In this document: positions 17,201 through 27,251 of the stretch, piece after piece | Layout of the letters: every line of letters begins with the position of its first letter | How positions within the stretch are numbered: the stretch's first letter is position 1 | Made by a program: the position numbers and the translations under genes | Source of the DNA: Levilactobacillus enshiensis | GTDB lineage: Bacteria; Bacillota; Bacilli; Lactobacillales; Lactobacillaceae | Length of the DNA: 64,000 nucleotides | Assembly (NCBI RefSeq): GCF_007115095.1 | Contig: NZ_SULH01000013.1 | Span: 1 to 64,000, forward strand | Reading direction: 5' to 3' | Notes under the pieces: generated by a model | Databases searched by the model: none | The model's input: the letters and a program-made list of their open reading frames with translations, nothing else | What the model was told of the DNA's origin: nothing

Positions 17201-20200
17201 AATACGAGCTTAGGATCTTCTTACGTAGCCGAAGCCTTGGAGTACGCACAAGCTGCTCAATTTGCAGCTGCTTCTGGGGACATTGCTGCCTCAGAAGCTA
17301 ACAGCTACATGGCGCAAGCCTCCTCAGCTGTTGCTGCTGGTGACTTTATCGCCGCCAGTTCCTACGTTTCGTTAAGTAACTCGGCTGCTGCTAGTGGAAA
17401 TTCTTACGCAACGGCGGCAACCTCAGCAGCTGCCGCAGCAGCAGAATCCGTCTTTGAAGCTGGAAATTATTCAAACAACACGTCGAAGAATCAAGAAAAA
17501 CCATACGGAAACGCAACGATCGTTTGGGGAATTGCGTTGACTAATGGTTACACGCAACAACCAGCCCCACTGACCTCAACCATGCAGAATAGTACCTTTA
17601 CGCTGACTGGAACGACTAAGTTAGGGTTGGTCAACATTCCGGCCATTACAACATCAGTAAATTGGTACGTTCAAGTTAACGGCACGTGGATGAAGGTTGA
17701 AAAGGCTGTTAGCCAAGGGTATCTGAAATCAGCTTCCGCAAAGAGTAACAACGGATTAGGGATTAAGACGTCAACGTCAAGTACGTTAACGGTTGAAACC
17801 AATGATACATTTAAAGGAAACTTACGATTCCAAATGGTTTCTGACTATGGTGTTTTGATTGGGGCAACGATGGGTAGTGACATTGCCGAAGTTAACGTTT
17901 ACGACAGGGAAGTTGCCGCAACCGGGATTACGATCTCCGGGGACGATTACTTGTTGAACTCGGCACCCGGAACCTATGTGGCAACACCTAATCCAAGCAA
18001 TGCAACTGGAACGGTTACTTGGAAGAGTAGTAACACCAGTATCGCTACGGTCGATGGTGCTGGGGTGGTAACGCCAGTTTCGGTTAATAGTAAAGGTAAG
18101 GTTACTATTACAGCAACTATCACTAATAGTGATGGGTCATCATATTCCGATTCTAAAGAAATTATGATCGGTAATGGATTACTGGATCAAACGGCTAATG
18201 CGGGGGATACTGTTTACTTCACGCCACAAACGAGTTCTGGTGTATCTGATAGCACAGTTAGCTACCAATGGTACAAATCAGATTCTGCTTCTGGAGCTGG
18301 AAAAGCCATTAGTGGTGCAACCGAAGCTACGTTAAAACTTGAAGATGTGACGTTAGGTGGCGCAGGCTACTACTACCTGGTTATTACTGGAAGTGGTAGT
18401 TCAGTAACTCTTGGGAGTGCTTACCTGACTGTTCTGAGTTCACAAGGTGTAGCCGCTTCAGATGCAGCTAGTGCGGCATCATCAGCAGCGGTTGACGCGG
18501 GCGTTTATGCAAGTATCGCGAATTCCTATGCTAATGTGGCAGATCAGTATGCTGGCGAGAATTATGTTGAGTCTACTTCGTACGCAGCGCAGGCTGCTGA
18601 AGCAGCAAATACAGCAACACAAGCTGCCCAGGCTGCTTCAGATGCAGCTAGTGCGGCGGTTGAAGCGCAGTCAAATGCTGATTCAGCTGAAGCAGCGGGA
18701 GACAATGCGGCAGCTTCAAGCTATGCAAACCAGGCCAAAGAAGCAGCCTCTGCAGCGCAAGATGCTAAGGAAAAAGCTTCTAGTGCCGCTGATGATGCGT
18801 ACTCCTATGCAAGTTTGGCAGTAGAAGCTCATCAGGAAGCAGATAGTGATAGCGACAGTGATTCCGATAGCGACTCCGACAGCGACAGTGGTTCTGATTC
18901 TGATAGTGAATCTGATTCGGATAGCGATAGTGATTCCGATTCCGATAGTGACTCAGACTCCGACAGTGACTCGGACAGCGACAGTGACTCGGACTCCGAT
19001 AGCGATTCAGATTCTGACAGCGACTCAGATTCGGACAGTGACTCCGACTCCGATAGCGATTCCGATTCTGACAGTGACTCAGATTCCGATTCCGATAGTG
19101 ACTCGGATTCTGACAGTGATTCAGACTCGGACAGTGACTCAGATTCTGACAGTGATTCAGACTCCGATAGCGATTCCGATTCCGATAGTGACTCAGATTC
19201 TGACAGTGATTCAGACTCTGACAGTGATTCAGACTCTGACAGCGATTCCGATTCTGACAGTGATTCAGACTCCGATAGTGACTCAGATTCCGATAGCGAT
19301 TCCGATTCTGACAGTGACTCAGATTCCGATAGCGATTCAGACTCGGACAGTGACTCAGACTCCGATAGTGATTCCGATTCTGACAGTGACTCGGATTCCG
19401 ATAGCGATTCAGACTCCGACAGCGATTCGGATTCTGACAGCGACTCAGATTCTGACAGTGATTCGGATTCTGACAGTGATTCGGATTCTGACAGTGACTC
19501 GGATTCCGATAGTGATTCAGATTCTGACAGCGACTCAGATTCCGACAGTGACTCAGATTCCGACAGCGACTCGGATTCTGACAGTGATTCAGATTCGGAC
19601 AGTGACTCGGATTCTGACAGTGATTCGGACTCCGATAGTGACTCCGACTCCGACAGTGATTCAGATTCTGACAGCGATTCAGACTCCGACAGTGATTCGG
19701 ACTCCGACAGTGATTCCGATAGTGACTCCGACTCCGATAGTGACTCAGATTCTGACAGCGACTCGGATTCTGACAGTGATTCCGATTCAGATAGTGACTC
19801 AGATTCCGATAGTGATTCCGACTCCGACAGCGACTCAGATAGCGACAGCGATTCCGACAGTGACTCCGACTCCGACAGCGATTCAGACTCCGACAGTGAT
19901 TCGGATTCTGACAGTGACTCGGATTCCGATAGTGATTCCGATTCTGACAGTGACTCAGACTCCGACAGTGACTCCGACTCCGACAGTGACTCCGACTCGG
20001 ACAGTGATTCTGACTCGGACAGTGACTCAGACAGCGACAGTGACTCGGACAGCGATAGTGACTCGGACAGCGATAGTGATTCAGATTCTGACAGTGACTC
20101 AGACTCAGATAGTGACTCGGATTCTGACAGTGATTCCGACTCGGACAGTGATTCTGACTCCGACAGTGACTCAGATAGCGACAGTGATTCGGATTCAGAC

Positions 20201-23200
20201 AGCGATTCGGATTCCGATAGTGACTCCGACTCCGATAGCGATTCCGATTCAGACAGTGATTCCGATTCAGATAGTGACTCGGATTCTGACAGTGATTCCG
20301 ACTCCGACAGCGATTCTGACTCCGACAGTGACTCAGATTCTGACAGTGATTCCGATTCCGATAGTGACTCAGATTCAGACAGTGACTCAGACTCTGACAG
20401 CGATTCGGATTCCGATAGTGACTCTGATAGCGACAGTGACTCGGATTCTGACAGTGACTCCGACTCAGATAGCGACTCCGACTCTGACAGCGATTCGGAT
20501 TCCGATAGTGACTCAGATAGCGACAGTGACTCGGATTCAGACAGCGATTCGGATTCCGATAGTGACTCCGACTCCGATAGCGATTCCGATTCCGATTCAG
20601 ACAGTGATTCCGATTCAGATAGTGACTCGGATTCTGACAGTGACTCTGACTCAGATAGCGACTCCGACTCCGACAGTGACTCCGACTCAGATAGTGACTC
20701 AGACTCCGATAGTGACTCGGATTCTGACAGTGACTCAGATTCCGACAGCGACTCGGATTCTGACAGTGATTCCGATTCTGACAGTGACTCGGATTCGGAC
20801 AGTGATTCGGACTCAGATAGTGACTCAGACTCCGACAGTGACTCAGATTCAGATAGTGATTCCGACTCTGATAGCGATTCAGACTCTGACAGTGATTCCG
20901 ATTCCGATAGTGACTCAGATTCCGACAGTGATTCGGATTCTGACAGTGACTCCGACTCCGATAGTGATTCCGACTCAGACAGTGACTCGGACAGCGACAG
21001 TGACTCTGATTCTGACTCCGACAGTGATTCTGACTCCGACAGTGACTCCGACTCAGATAGTGACTCGGATTCCGATAGTGATTCAGATTCTGACAGTGAT
21101 TCCGATTCCGATAGTGACTCCGACTCCGACAGTGATTCGGATTCTGACAGCGACTCAGACTCAGATAGTGATTCGGACTCCGACAGTGACTCAGATTCCG
21201 ACAGCGACTCGGATTCAGACAGTGACTCCGACTCTGACAGCGATTCCGATTCCGATAGTGACTCCGACTCCGATAGCGATTCCGATTCCGATAGTGACTC
21301 GGATTCTGACAGCGACTCGGATTCAGACAGTGATTCTGACTCAGATAGTGACTCGGATTCAGACAGTGACTCCGACTCCGACAGTGACTCAGACTCAGAT
21401 AGTGATTCGGACTCCGACAGTGACTCAGATTCAGACAGCGACTCGGATTCAGACAGTGATTCCGATTCCGATAGTGACTCGGATTCTGACAGTGATTCAG
21501 ACAGCGACAGTGACTCAGATTCCGATAGCGATTCAGATTCGGACAGCGACTCCGACAGCGATTCTGATTCAGACAGTGATTCAGATTCGGACAGTGACTC
21601 GGATTCTGACAGTGACTCAGACTCAGATAGTGACTCAGATTCCGACAGCGACTCGGATTCTGACAGTGATTCAGATTCGGACAGTGACTCGGATTCAGAC
21701 AGTGATTCGGACTCAGATAGTGACTCCGACTCTGACAGCGATTCCGATTCCGATAGTGATTCTGACTCGGACAGCGACTCCGACTCCGATAGTGATTCAG
21801 ATTCTGACAGCGACTCAGATTCTGACAGTGACTCGGATTCCGATAGCGATTCCGATTCAGACAGTGATTCAGACTCCGACAGTGATTCAGACTCCGATAG
21901 TGACTCAGATTCCGATAGCGATTCCGATTCAGACAGTGATTCAGACTCCGACAGTGATTCAGACTCCGATAGTGATTCAGATTCTGACAGCGACTCCGAC
22001 TCCGATAGTGATTCAGATTCTGACAGCGACTCCGACTCCGATAGTGATTCAGATTCTGACAGTGACTCCGACTCAGATAGTGATTCTGACTCGGACAGCG
22101 ACTCCGACTCCGATAGTGGTTCCGATTCCGACAGTGACTCGGATTCCGATAGCGATTCTGACTCGGACAGCGATTCAGATTCTGACAGTGACTCCGACTC
22201 AGATAGTGATTCGGACTCCGACTCCGATAGTGATTCCGATTCCGACAGTGACTCGGATTCCGATAGCGATTCTGACTCGGACAGCGATTCAGATTCAGAC
22301 AGTGACTCCGACTCAGATAGCGACTCCGACTCCGACAGTGACTCCGACTCAGATAGTGATTCGGACTCCGACAGTGACTCGGATTCTGACAGTGACTCCG
22401 ACTCTGACAGCGATTCAGATTCCGATAGTGACTCGGATTCTGACAGTGATTCAGACAGCGACAGTGACTCAGATTCCGATAGCGATTCCGATTCCGACAG
22501 TGATTCGGACTCCGACAGTGACTCAGATTCCGATAGCGATTCCGATTCGGACAGCGACTCAGATAGCGACAGTGATTCGGACTCGGATAGTGACTCAGAC
22601 TCCGACAGTGACTCGGACAGCGACAGTGATTCCGATTCCGATAGCGATTCCGATTCGGACAGTGACAGTGACTCAGATTCTGATAGCGACTCAGATTCTG
22701 ACAGCGACTCAGATTCTGACAGCGACTCAGATTCTGACAGTGACTCAGACTCAGATAGCGATTCAGACTCCGACAGCGATTCAGATAGCGACGGTGATTC
22801 CGATTCTGACAGCGATTCGGACTCCGACAGTGACTCAGACTCAGATAGCGATTCCGACTCAAATGGTGGATCGGATAGTGATAGTAGTTCCGATGGTAAC
22901 TCTGACTCGGATAGCGATTCGAATTCCAACGGTAACTCAGATTCCGACAGTGATTCAAATGGCAGTGATGGCAATACTGGTAGTGGCTCAGGGTCAGATG
23001 GTTCAACCAGCGGTGGTGCCGGGGATTCTGGTAACACTGGTTCTGGCAGCAATGGTGGATCGGGTTCAAATGGCTCGTCTACTGGCAATGGCACGACTGG
23101 TAACGGAAGTGTTGGTAATGCTAATACTGGTAATACTAATACTGGCAATGGGGTAAATAATGTTGGTACCGGAACAAATGGGACGGTCACTAACTTGGCT

Positions 23201-23515
23201 GCGACATCTGCCGCGAACACTGCACAACCCGTTGATCTTAGAACGGCGAACGTTGCAACAAACGGAAACGTTCAAAGTGATAACGCTACTGATGACAAGA
23301 GTAAGAGTGCTGACAAACAAACAGCTACTGAAAAGAGTTCGGCTGATAAAGGAACAACAGCTAAAGGCTCGGATGGTAACTTAATTTCCAACCCAGCGAC
23401 TAGAAATGATGGTTCAAAGACTCTCTGGGGAGCTATCGTTGCAGCCATTGCGGCAGCAACCGGTGGATCATGGTGGTTCTTAAGTGGTAAACGTAACAAG
23501 AAAGATGGCGACTAA
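14249..23515 (+). CDS. Giant serine-rich Ser-Asp repeat adhesin
   Basis: 3088 residues from GTG 14249 (AGGAGG 9 bases upstream). An extended signal peptide carries KMFKAGKTW at residues 18-26, the KxYKxGKxW-type motif of accessory-Sec substrates. Long Ala/Ser-rich segments (about 50-555, 680-1085, 1400-1530) with recurrent SAA/SYA patterns look helical. Ig-like domains lie at about 560-680 and 1090-1220, a Big-2-like domain (TGITISG...VTWKSSN) at about 1221-1305 and another Ig-like domain at about 1310-1400. Residues 1532-2871 are almost pure Ser-Asp repeats. A Gly/Asn/Ser stalk follows. The C-terminus has a hydrophobic helix and KRNKKDGD but no LPxTG; NPATR at 3048-3052 sits where a sorting motif would be. 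It is probably a glycosylated adhesin or biofilm protein on the cell surface. Confidence 0.92.
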   Translation: MKFMRNKAFNGDPKLRYKMFKAGKTWVFTAIASFSLLGAGNLTAKADTTSQADSSSSAAVASATNSSNTVTLQSSSAAASAATESNTTSATNTETETTTATSSEASNSAASGESASSNAAESSSGATSTAVTSVEATSAEATSAEATSDATTAASLAAERIAASANTDVTLTTNVTKAVTKTATTKKAVAANDAAVSAADSSAANAASSAAVAASTAASAASSYATLVPTTDTQSATSAANSAYKETLQAYDYAKHYNSLANMYLAATDVSSDAPGMAQSYATANSLASSYAEDAKSYAGVTSSAADAARIAAAQGAKDIVSSYAKDAHKLANSAAVAAEEASSAASSAYLATQYAKDNSAALAAATAANSAFSSASSAATEALSLANQADKLYETASSAAVSGDYDAASTALASVIQVATVDAVAANQAASDFRDQAVAAAKQAIDLSVTDAVSEATSSANKASSAASVAASAAAAASGYNGDQSAQYAADASSYAAVASEAAATASTAAVNAATATTPKEAHNFALTADSAAVVARSAAAEAVTAASLAEQFDTNVDTPHKDNEGNVSATLSADKALADLGDSITLTTNLGITGLYSLSGKVTYTWYVSTDGKNWTSLNDPTTSSNEKPTNNIVTPNAGGTYYYQMVATGKKSIPLTIGSTVNFAQASNIITVVVTDAKGTYTDQASTAASLAASYAAKAASNATAASTAVTNMDKLVTFNEQELLTASSYATKGRENTADAASYAAEAKTAATAASTAQSNAAVAEEAGDYTNASSYAAVATASANDANSYGLLASTAASTAQSNVNQALFKAAGITGDKDTGEYLSSSYAQAAADAASAANSAYNLANSHAQDANNAYLAAGGDFNTGASTANSIATSAAAAAKSYAKAANTAASNAAAAGTYDDAAAAADAANTNLTFANSAAEVAGSAAAAATTNIIDAQSAYAASVAAAIVLQDSTAVSNAAVAASTANSLASANKVNTSLGSSYVAEALEYAQAAQFAAASGDIAASEANSYMAQASSAVAAGDFIAASSYVSLSNSAAASGNSYATAATSAAAAAAESVFEAGNYSNNTSKNQEKPYGNATIVWGIALTNGYTQQPAPLTSTMQNSTFTLTGTTKLGLVNIPAITTSVNWYVQVNGTWMKVEKAVSQGYLKSASAKSNNGLGIKTSTSSTLTVETNDTFKGNLRFQMVSDYGVLIGATMGSDIAEVNVYDREVAATGITISGDDYLLNSAPGTYVATPNPSNATGTVTWKSSNTSIATVDGAGVVTPVSVNSKGKVTITATITNSDGSSYSDSKEIMIGNGLLDQTANAGDTVYFTPQTSSGVSDSTVSYQWYKSDSASGAGKAISGATEATLKLEDVTLGGAGYYYLVITGSGSSVTLGSAYLTVLSSQGVAASDAASAASSAAVDAGVYASIANSYANVADQYAGENYVESTSYAAQAAEAANTATQAAQAASDAASAAVEAQSNADSAEAAGDNAAASSYANQAKEAASAAQDAKEKASSAADDAYSYASLAVEAHQEADSDSDSDSDSDSDSDSGSDSDSESDSDSDSDSDSDSDSDSDSDSDSDSDSDSDSDSDSDSDSDSDSDSDSDSDSDSDSDSDSDSDSDSDSDSDSDSDSDSDSDSDSDSDSDSDSDSDSDSDSDSDSDSDSDSDSDSDSDSDSDSDSDSDSDSDSDSDSDSDSDSDSDSDSDSDSDSDSDSDSDSDSDSDSDSDSDSDSDSDSDSDSDSDSDSDSDSDSDSDSDSDSDSDSDSDSDSDSDSDSDSDSDSDSDSDSDSDSDSDSDSDSDSDSDSDSDSDSDSDSDSDSDSDSDSDSDSDSDSDSDSDSDSDSDSDSDSDSDSDSDSDSDSDSDSDSDSDSDSDSDSDSDSDSDSDSDSDSDSDSDSDSDSDSDSDSDSDSDSDSDSDSDSDSDSDSDSDSDSDSDSDSDSDSDSDSDSDSDSDSDSDSDSDSDSDSDSDSDSDSDSDSDSDSDSDSDSDSDSDSDSDSDSDSDSDSDSDSDSDSDSDSDSDSDSDSDSDSDSDSDSDSDSDSDSDSDSDSDSDSDSDSDSDSDSDSDSDSDSDSDSDSDSDSDSDSDSDSDSDSDSDSDSDSDSDSDSDSDSDSDSDSDSDSDSDSDSDSDSDSDSDSDSDSDSDSDSDSDSDSDSDSDSDSDSDSDSDSDSDSDSDSDSDSDSDSDSDSDSDSDSDSDSDSDSDSDSDSDSDSDSDSDSDSDSDSDSDSDSDSDSDSDSDSDSDSDSDSDSDSDSDSDSDSDSDSDSDSDSDSDSDSDSDSDSDSDSDSDSDSDSDSDSDSDSDSDSDSDSDSDSDSDSDSDSDSDSDSDSDSDSDSDSDSDSDSDSDSDSDSDSDSDSDSDSDSDSDSDSDSDSDSDSDSDSDSDSDSDSDSDSDSDSDSDSDSDSDSDSDSDSDSDSDSDSDSDSDSDSDSDSDSDSDSDSDSDSDSDSDSDSDSDSDSDSDSDSDSDSDSDSDSDSDSDSDSDSDSDSDSDSDSDSDSDSDSDSDSDSDSDSDSDSDSDSDSDSDSDSDSDSDSDSDSDSDSDSDSDSDSDSDSDSDSDSDSDSDSDSDSDSDSDSDSDSDSDSDSDSDSDSDSDSDSDSDSDSDSDSDSDSDSDSDSDSGSDSDSDSDSDSDSDSDSDSDSDSDSDSDSDSDSDSDSDSDSDSDSDSDSDSDSDSDSDSDSDSDSDSDSDSDSDSDSDSDSDSDSDSDSDSDSDSDSDSDSDSDSDSDSDSDSDSDSDSDSDSDSDSDSDSDSDSDSDSDSDSDSDSDSDSDSDSDSDSDSDSDSDSDSDSDSDSDSDSDSDSDSDSDSDSDSDSDSDSDSDSDSDSDSDSDSDSDSDSDSDSDGDSDSDSDSDSDSDSDSDSDSDSNGGSDSDSSSDGNSDSDSDSNSNGNSDSDSDSNGSDGNTGSGSGSDGSTSGGAGDSGNTGSGSNGGSGSNGSSTGNGTTGNGSVGNANTGNTNTGNGVNNVGTGTNGTVTNLAATSAANTAQPVDLRTANVATNGNVQSDNATDDKSKSADKQTATEKSSADKGTTAKGSDGNLISNPATRNDGSKTLWGAIVAAIAAATGGSWWFLSGKRNKKDGD
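18842..22861 (+). repeat. 4-kb Ser-Asp dipeptide repeat with 18-bp DNA period
   Basis: About 1340 residues of SD repeat. Asp is GAT or GAC. Ser codons follow a dominant order of two TCN then one AGY, giving an 18-bp unit GAYTCNGAYTCNGAYAGY, the same unit known from staphylococcal ClfA/Sdr proteins. A few units are shortened or have Gly/Glu in place of Ser or Asp. Confidence 0.9.
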
Positions 23516-23571
23516 TGAGCAATTAGTCGGGAAGTAGATCTATTCGAAATGAGTTTCAAGTAATACCGCGG

Positions 23572-23597
23572 GTCACTACGGGCCGAACCGTAGTGAC
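23572..23597 (+). other. Perfect hairpin between the adhesin and the small membrane protein
   Basis: GTCACTACGG (23572-23581) pairs exactly with CCGTAGTGAC (23588-23597) around GCCGAA. No T-run follows, so it more likely stabilises or processes a joint mRNA than terminates it. Confidence 0.6.
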
Positions 23598-23658
23598 TCA
23601 TACGTCATCGACATTGGCGGCTTAGGTTAGAAGTGTTTGGCTAAAAGGAGGGACCCCT

Positions 23659-23889
23659 ATGATTTTAACAACTGTATTTGCTACTAAAACGATGCAGTTC
23701 TTTCTACGAATGTCCATCTATGTTGTCCTTGGAATCGTGGTACTCTGCGTACGGGCTTACAATCGGCGGAAGACGCATGACCGGTTGCAGAAGCGGACTG
23801 AATATATGATGAAACACACTAAGAAAAATAAGAATGGCAAGTATCCTTGGGAAGAAGGCGAACCGGTAGTTAAACGGGAACGCTGGTAA
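23659..23889 (+). CDS. Small single-pass membrane protein with TEYMMxHT/GKYPWE C-terminus
   Basis: 76 residues, ATG with AAAAGGAGGG upstream. One hydrophobic helix (about residues 13-33, FFLRMSIYVVLGIVVLCV), then a basic stretch (RAYNRRKTHDR) and the tail RTEYMMKHTKK with GKYPWEEGE. It is paralogous to the protein at 4488, sharing the NR(R/K)KT, TEYMM.HT.K and GKYPWE blocks. It starts 143 bp after the giant adhesin with no proper terminator between, so it is probably cotranscribed. Function unknown. Small accessory proteins of SRRP export (Asp4, Asp5) are a conceivable parallel, but I see no sequence proof. Confidence 0.85.
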   Translation: MILTTVFATKTMQFFLRMSIYVVLGIVVLCVRAYNRRKTHDRLQKRTEYMMKHTKKNKNGKYPWEEGEPVVKRERW

Positions 23890-23892
23890 CCT

Positions 23893-23940
23893 AAAAAAAC
23901 TGCCGGCCAAGAGTTCAATCTTTGAGCCGACAGTTTTTTT
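23893..23940 (+). terminator. Rho-independent terminator
   Basis: AAAACTGCCGGC pairs with GCCGACAGTTTT (one mismatch) and a T-run follows. A-rich and T-rich sides could also work in the opposite direction. Confidence 0.85.
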
Positions 23941-24173
23941 AGTTAGTTAAAATAATGTTAGTATCTTCATAAGTATTCAGTGTATTCGCAACGGCGTAGA
24001 TTTCAGCGTGCTACTATAAGCATGAGTTAGGGGACTTTGCGACGTTGGGGAACCAGGAGAGACTGACACACAGTGCGTGGGCTTAGACGGTAGGCCCACG
24101 TGTCAGGTCACTTAGTTTAATGGTAGATGTATTTTTGGGGGTAACCACTGAAAGAAATTTACTGGGAGTTCGC
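23941..24173. other. Intergenic region with a possible small structured transcript
   Basis: About 230 bp without a gene. CGTGGGC (24076-24082) pairs with GCCCACG (24094-24100), and TGACA (24064-24068) with TGTCA (24101-24105), making a bulged hairpin. TACTATAAG near 24012 could be a -10. The function is unknown. Confidence 0.35.
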
Positions 24174-24217
24174 AAAAAAAGACCTAGCAGTGCGCCAATC
24201 CCACTGTTAGGTCTTTT
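24174..24217 (-). terminator. Rho-independent terminator of cutC
   Basis: On the minus strand AAAAGACCTA-ACAGTG pairs with CACTGC-TAGGTCTTTT and is followed by seven T. It lies 8 bp after the cutC stop codon. Confidence 0.9.
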
Positions 24218-24224
24218 GTAGTTG

Positions 24225-24860
24225 CTAGAACTCTAAAACGTGCTGGCCGTAAAAGAGATTTAGACCGAGTTTTTCACTCAAAGCAGCGGTTTCCTTGGAG
24301 GAAACATTTGCCGGAATTAAGGTCAAACCATCGGCATCAGCTAAGCGTTTAGAAGCCGTCCAATCTGCGATGCGGTCGTTGGTAGCAGTGCCAGCGCTCA
24401 AAATGTGTTCAAATCCTTGATCAGCGAGCCAATCAAGTGCCGTTCCACGATCTTGCGGGCGAATGGCATCGAAATCTAGTCCAAAGGTCATCGTCATTCC
24501 GCCAGCAGCGGCGATTAATGGACTGAGAGCTTCCTGATCGAGTTGTCGCTGGGCCGTCAGGGCGCCAAAGATAACGCCATCAACACCTAATTGTTGTGCC
24601 TCTAACAAGTCAGCCTCCATCATCTTAATTTCAACATCGTTATAGGGCGTGTTTCCGCCGCGCGGTGCAATGATAAGATCTAACGTGACCTGATGCTCAT
24701 GGGCATAACGAACGGCTTCACCCATGACGCCTTTACTGACAGTAGTCCCACCAACGGCGAGATTGTCAGCTAATGCAATTCGTTTTGCACCGGCTGTAAT
24801 GGCATTAGGTAGTTCTGAATAATTTTCTAGTAACGGTTCGACTAATAGCAAAATCGTCAT
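24225..24860 (-). CDS. cutC: CutC family protein
   Basis: 211 residues of the CutC fold (TIM barrel), long called a copper-homeostasis protein though a direct copper role is doubtful. Family signatures are visible: GAKRIALADNLAVGGTT near the start, then IIAPRGGN and GVDGVIFGALT. I start it at ATG 24860, immediately before the first strand (ILLLVEP); a TTG at 24884 would add eight residues. It stands alone on the minus strand, divergent from the AI-2E transporter gene. Confidence 0.88.
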   Translation of the reverse strand: MTILLLVEPLLENYSELPNAITAGAKRIALADNLAVGGTTVSKGVMGEAVRYAHEHQVTLDLIIAPRGGNTPYNDVEIKMMEADLLEAQQLGVDGVIFGALTAQRQLDQEALSPLIAAAGGMTMTFGLDFDAIRPQDRGTALDWLADQGFEHILSAGTATNDRIADWTASKRLADADGLTLIPANVSSKETAALSEKLGLNLFYGQHVLEF

Positions 24861-24901
24861 CCTTTCTCTAGTCGGTCGCAGCAAAGCGGCAAACAGTATG
24901 G

Positions 24902-24907
24902 TACAAT
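24902..24907 (+). promoter_or_regulatory. -10 box of the AI-2E family transporter gene
   Basis: TACAAT in the context TATGGTACAATATA is an extended-type -10, 30 bp before the TTG start. It covers the upstream in-frame ATG 24898, which therefore is not a start codon. No clear -35. Confidence 0.5.
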
Positions 24908-24936
24908 ATACGCACTATTTACTGGGAGGGACCTCA

Positions 24937-26103
24937 TTGAAGACAGACTCTAAGCAGCATCGATCGTGGTTTTGGAACTGGGTGGTCAATAACCGATTAG
25001 TTTCTATCCTAACAATCACGCTCCTCATTTTACTCATTCTATTAGTGATAAGTAAAGTCCCGTGGCTCGCAACACCATTTATTTTAGTGGGCCAGATTCT
25101 GGGTTTGCCCATTATTCTAGCTGGGGTGGGGTATTATTTGCTTAACCCTTTAGTTGATCGACTAGAACGACACCGGATTCGACGGAGCTGGTCGATTATT
25201 GGACTATTCATTATTCTGGCCCTGCTGATTGCCTGGGGAATCATTAGTCTGATTCCAATGGTCCAACGGCAGACGACCACATTGATTACGGAGTGGCCGC
25301 AGTACTGGCACCAGATTACGCAGACTAGTATGCAGTGGTTACAAGATGACCGACTAAATGGGGTTCGAGATCAGCTGGATCAATTCAATCAGCAGATTTC
25401 CAAGAGTTCTTCAACGGCAATTTCGGGATTAGCAAAGAGTACATTCTCTTCGGTTGGCGGTATTGTGAGTCGGGTTGTCTCAATTGTGGTGGCGGTCGTT
25501 ACGGCACCGTTTATTTTATTTTATCTGTTACGGGACGGGCACCAATTACCAGACTACCTATCACGGTTATTGCCAGTCAAGCACCGGCAGTCAGCGATTA
25601 AGTTGTTGACGGAAATGAATCGTCAGGTTAGTAACTACGTGCGGGGACAATTGATTGTTGCATTTATTGTGGCGGTCTTGTTCTACTTGGGATTTCTGAT
25701 TGTTGGCCTGCGATTCGCCTTATTATTGGGAATCGTTGCCGGTGTGTTGAATTTAGTGCCGTACCTTGGCTCGTTCTTAGCTATGATTCCGGCAGTCGTG
25801 GTTGCCGCATTCATTTCACCGTGGATGTTGGTCAAGGTTCTGATCGTTTTTATCGTTGAACAAACGTTGGAAGGTCGACTGATCTCACCATTGGTCTTAG
25901 GAAGTTCGCTTAAAATTCATCCTTTAACGATTATTTTTATTCTGTTGATCTCCGGCAAGGCTTTTGGTGTATTAGGTGTTATTTTGGGGATCCCGGGTTA
26001 CGCGGTGATTCGAGTCGTCGCAACAGAAATTTTCCGCTGGTATCAGAAGTTTAATGGTGGTTATGAGGAACAAGGAGAAAATATAAATAATGAAGAAAAT
26101 TGA
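24937..26103 (+). CDS. AI-2E family transporter (PerM-type permease)
   Basis: 388 residues from TTG 24937 with GGGAGGG 6 bases upstream. The upstream ATG 24898 overlaps the promoter. About eight hydrophobic helices: two near residues 25-70, one near 80-105, then after a loop of about 100 residues several helices in the C-terminal half. The C-terminal signature ...FIVEQTLEGRLISPLVLGSSLKIHP... (split here only for brevity) and KAFGVLGVILGIPGYAV are typical of the AI-2E/UPF0118 family. Members transport the AI-2 signal, or ions and protons; the substrate here is unknown. The rlmA reading frame overlaps its end by 14 bp. Confidence 0.88.
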   Translation: MKTDSKQHRSWFWNWVVNNRLVSILTITLLILLILLVISKVPWLATPFILVGQILGLPIILAGVGYYLLNPLVDRLERHRIRRSWSIIGLFIILALLIAWGIISLIPMVQRQTTTLITEWPQYWHQITQTSMQWLQDDRLNGVRDQLDQFNQQISKSSSTAISGLAKSTFSSVGGIVSRVVSIVVAVVTAPFILFYLLRDGHQLPDYLSRLLPVKHRQSAIKLLTEMNRQVSNYVRGQLIVAFIVAVLFYLGFLIVGLRFALLLGIVAGVLNLVPYLGSFLAMIPAVVVAAFISPWMLVKVLIVFIVEQTLEGRLISPLVLGSSLKIHPLTIIFILLISGKAFGVLGVILGIPGYAVIRVVATEIFRWYQKFNGGYEEQGENINNEEN

Positions 26104-26941
26104 TCAGGCGGCGGCCTTTTTAGCACAACATACGCAACTCTTTCGGTGTCCAGTTTGTCTGAGCCCGTACGCAGAAGTTACGGGGCACAGCCTCGTTTGT
26201 CCCAATGGGCATAACGTGGATCTGTCGAAGAAGGGAACCCTGTATTTCATGCAACGAGCCGTGGCAAGTGAATATGACAACGCCATGTTAGCTGCACGAC
26301 GGCGAATGCTTCAGGCGGGCCTCTTCGCTGGCATTACAGATACGTTTGCTGCCAAGCTTCCGGCAACACCACAGACAATTCTGGATGTGGGTTGTGGGGA
26401 GGGTACACCGTTACACGATGTTCTGGCGCAACGCAATGGTCAGGATACCGCTGTGGGCTTTGATCTCTCCAAACCGGGGATTAATTTGGCAACGCAATTG
26501 GCTGATGGGGCGTTCTTTTGCGTGGCAGATTTGGCGCAGATGCCGTTTGCTGATCACCAGTTTACGGCAATTCTGGATCTTTTTTCACCCTCGGCGTATA
26601 AAGAGTTTAATCGGGTATTGGCACCCGGTGGTCAGCTGTTGAAGGTTATTCCTAACGCGGACTATTTGATTGAATTGCGGCAGGCCATTTTCCCAGCTGG
26701 GAGTGCGCACGCAACCTATGATAATGGCAATGTGCTTAGTTTGTTCAAGGAACATTATCCGACAGCCACAGCCGAACGCATTCGCTATCAAGTGCCAGTG
26801 ACGCCAGAACTTTTCCCGGATCTGATGCTGATGACGCCAATGCATTGGGGTGCTAATGAAGAACGCCTCGCAGAGGTCAAAGCTAACCCATTCCCCGAGA
26901 TTACAGTGGATGTGACGCTTCTAATTGCTCAACAGCCTTAA
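26090..26941 (+). CDS. rlmA: 23S rRNA (guanine-N1)-methyltransferase RlmA
   Basis: 283 residues. The N-terminal zinc-binding domain has FRCPVC and LVCPNGH (CxxC...CxxH), followed by the conserved DLSKKG segment. A Rossmann methyltransferase domain follows with the SAM motif LDVGCGEGTP near residue 100. The family methylates N1 of a guanine in helix 35 of 23S rRNA (G745 or G748 in E. coli numbering), and members such as TlrB affect macrolide sensitivity. The start overlaps the preceding transporter gene by 14 bp, indicating translational coupling. Confidence 0.92.
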   Translation: MKKIDQAAAFLAQHTQLFRCPVCLSPYAEVTGHSLVCPNGHNVDLSKKGTLYFMQRAVASEYDNAMLAARRRMLQAGLFAGITDTFAAKLPATPQTILDVGCGEGTPLHDVLAQRNGQDTAVGFDLSKPGINLATQLADGAFFCVADLAQMPFADHQFTAILDLFSPSAYKEFNRVLAPGGQLLKVIPNADYLIELRQAIFPAGSAHATYDNGNVLSLFKEHYPTATAERIRYQVPVTPELFPDLMLMTPMHWGANEERLAEVKANPFPEITVDVTLLIAQQP

Positions 26942-27251
26942 GTAAAACGTTTGAAGAATTTGTGAAAAAAGCTTGCAGAGCTAACAGTGGGATGTTATAT
27001 TAAGCCATGAGAAATCGTTTGACAGTCAACATCAGCATTTAACTGTTGGTGGCTGGCAAGTAGCACTTCACTAGAGTAGATCCTCGCCGTGCCCACACCG
27101 AGGACCTGCTTTTTTTTCTGTCTAAAATTTAGTAATGGTGCCAGTTAAGGCGTCACATTCTCCGGACGAGAACCCTTGTCAAAGGCCGGGTGAAATGGCT
27201 ATAATAATGGAACAGAACGAATGTTTGATAACAGAACGGAGAAGAGAATTT
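26942..27251. other. Intergenic region with terminator and trmL leader
   Basis: A rho-independent terminator lies at 27075-27118: GATCCTCG pairs with CGAGGACC-type sequence and is followed by eight T. The rest has no coding signal. TATAATAATGG near 27200-27208 is a probable -10 for trmL. Confidence 0.6.
27075..27118 (+). terminator. Rho-independent terminator of rlmA
   Basis: TCCTCG (27081-27086) pairs with CGAGGA (27099-27104), extended by partial pairing outside, and T-run 27110-27117. Confidence 0.82.

Noticed and set aside
18780-23220. Very long open frames opposite to and out of frame with the Ser-Asp repeat (over 1400 codons each).
   Set aside because: They result from the low-complexity GAY-Ser repeat, which has few stop codons in several frames. 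Their translations are meaningless repeats, and they lack ribosome-binding sites.
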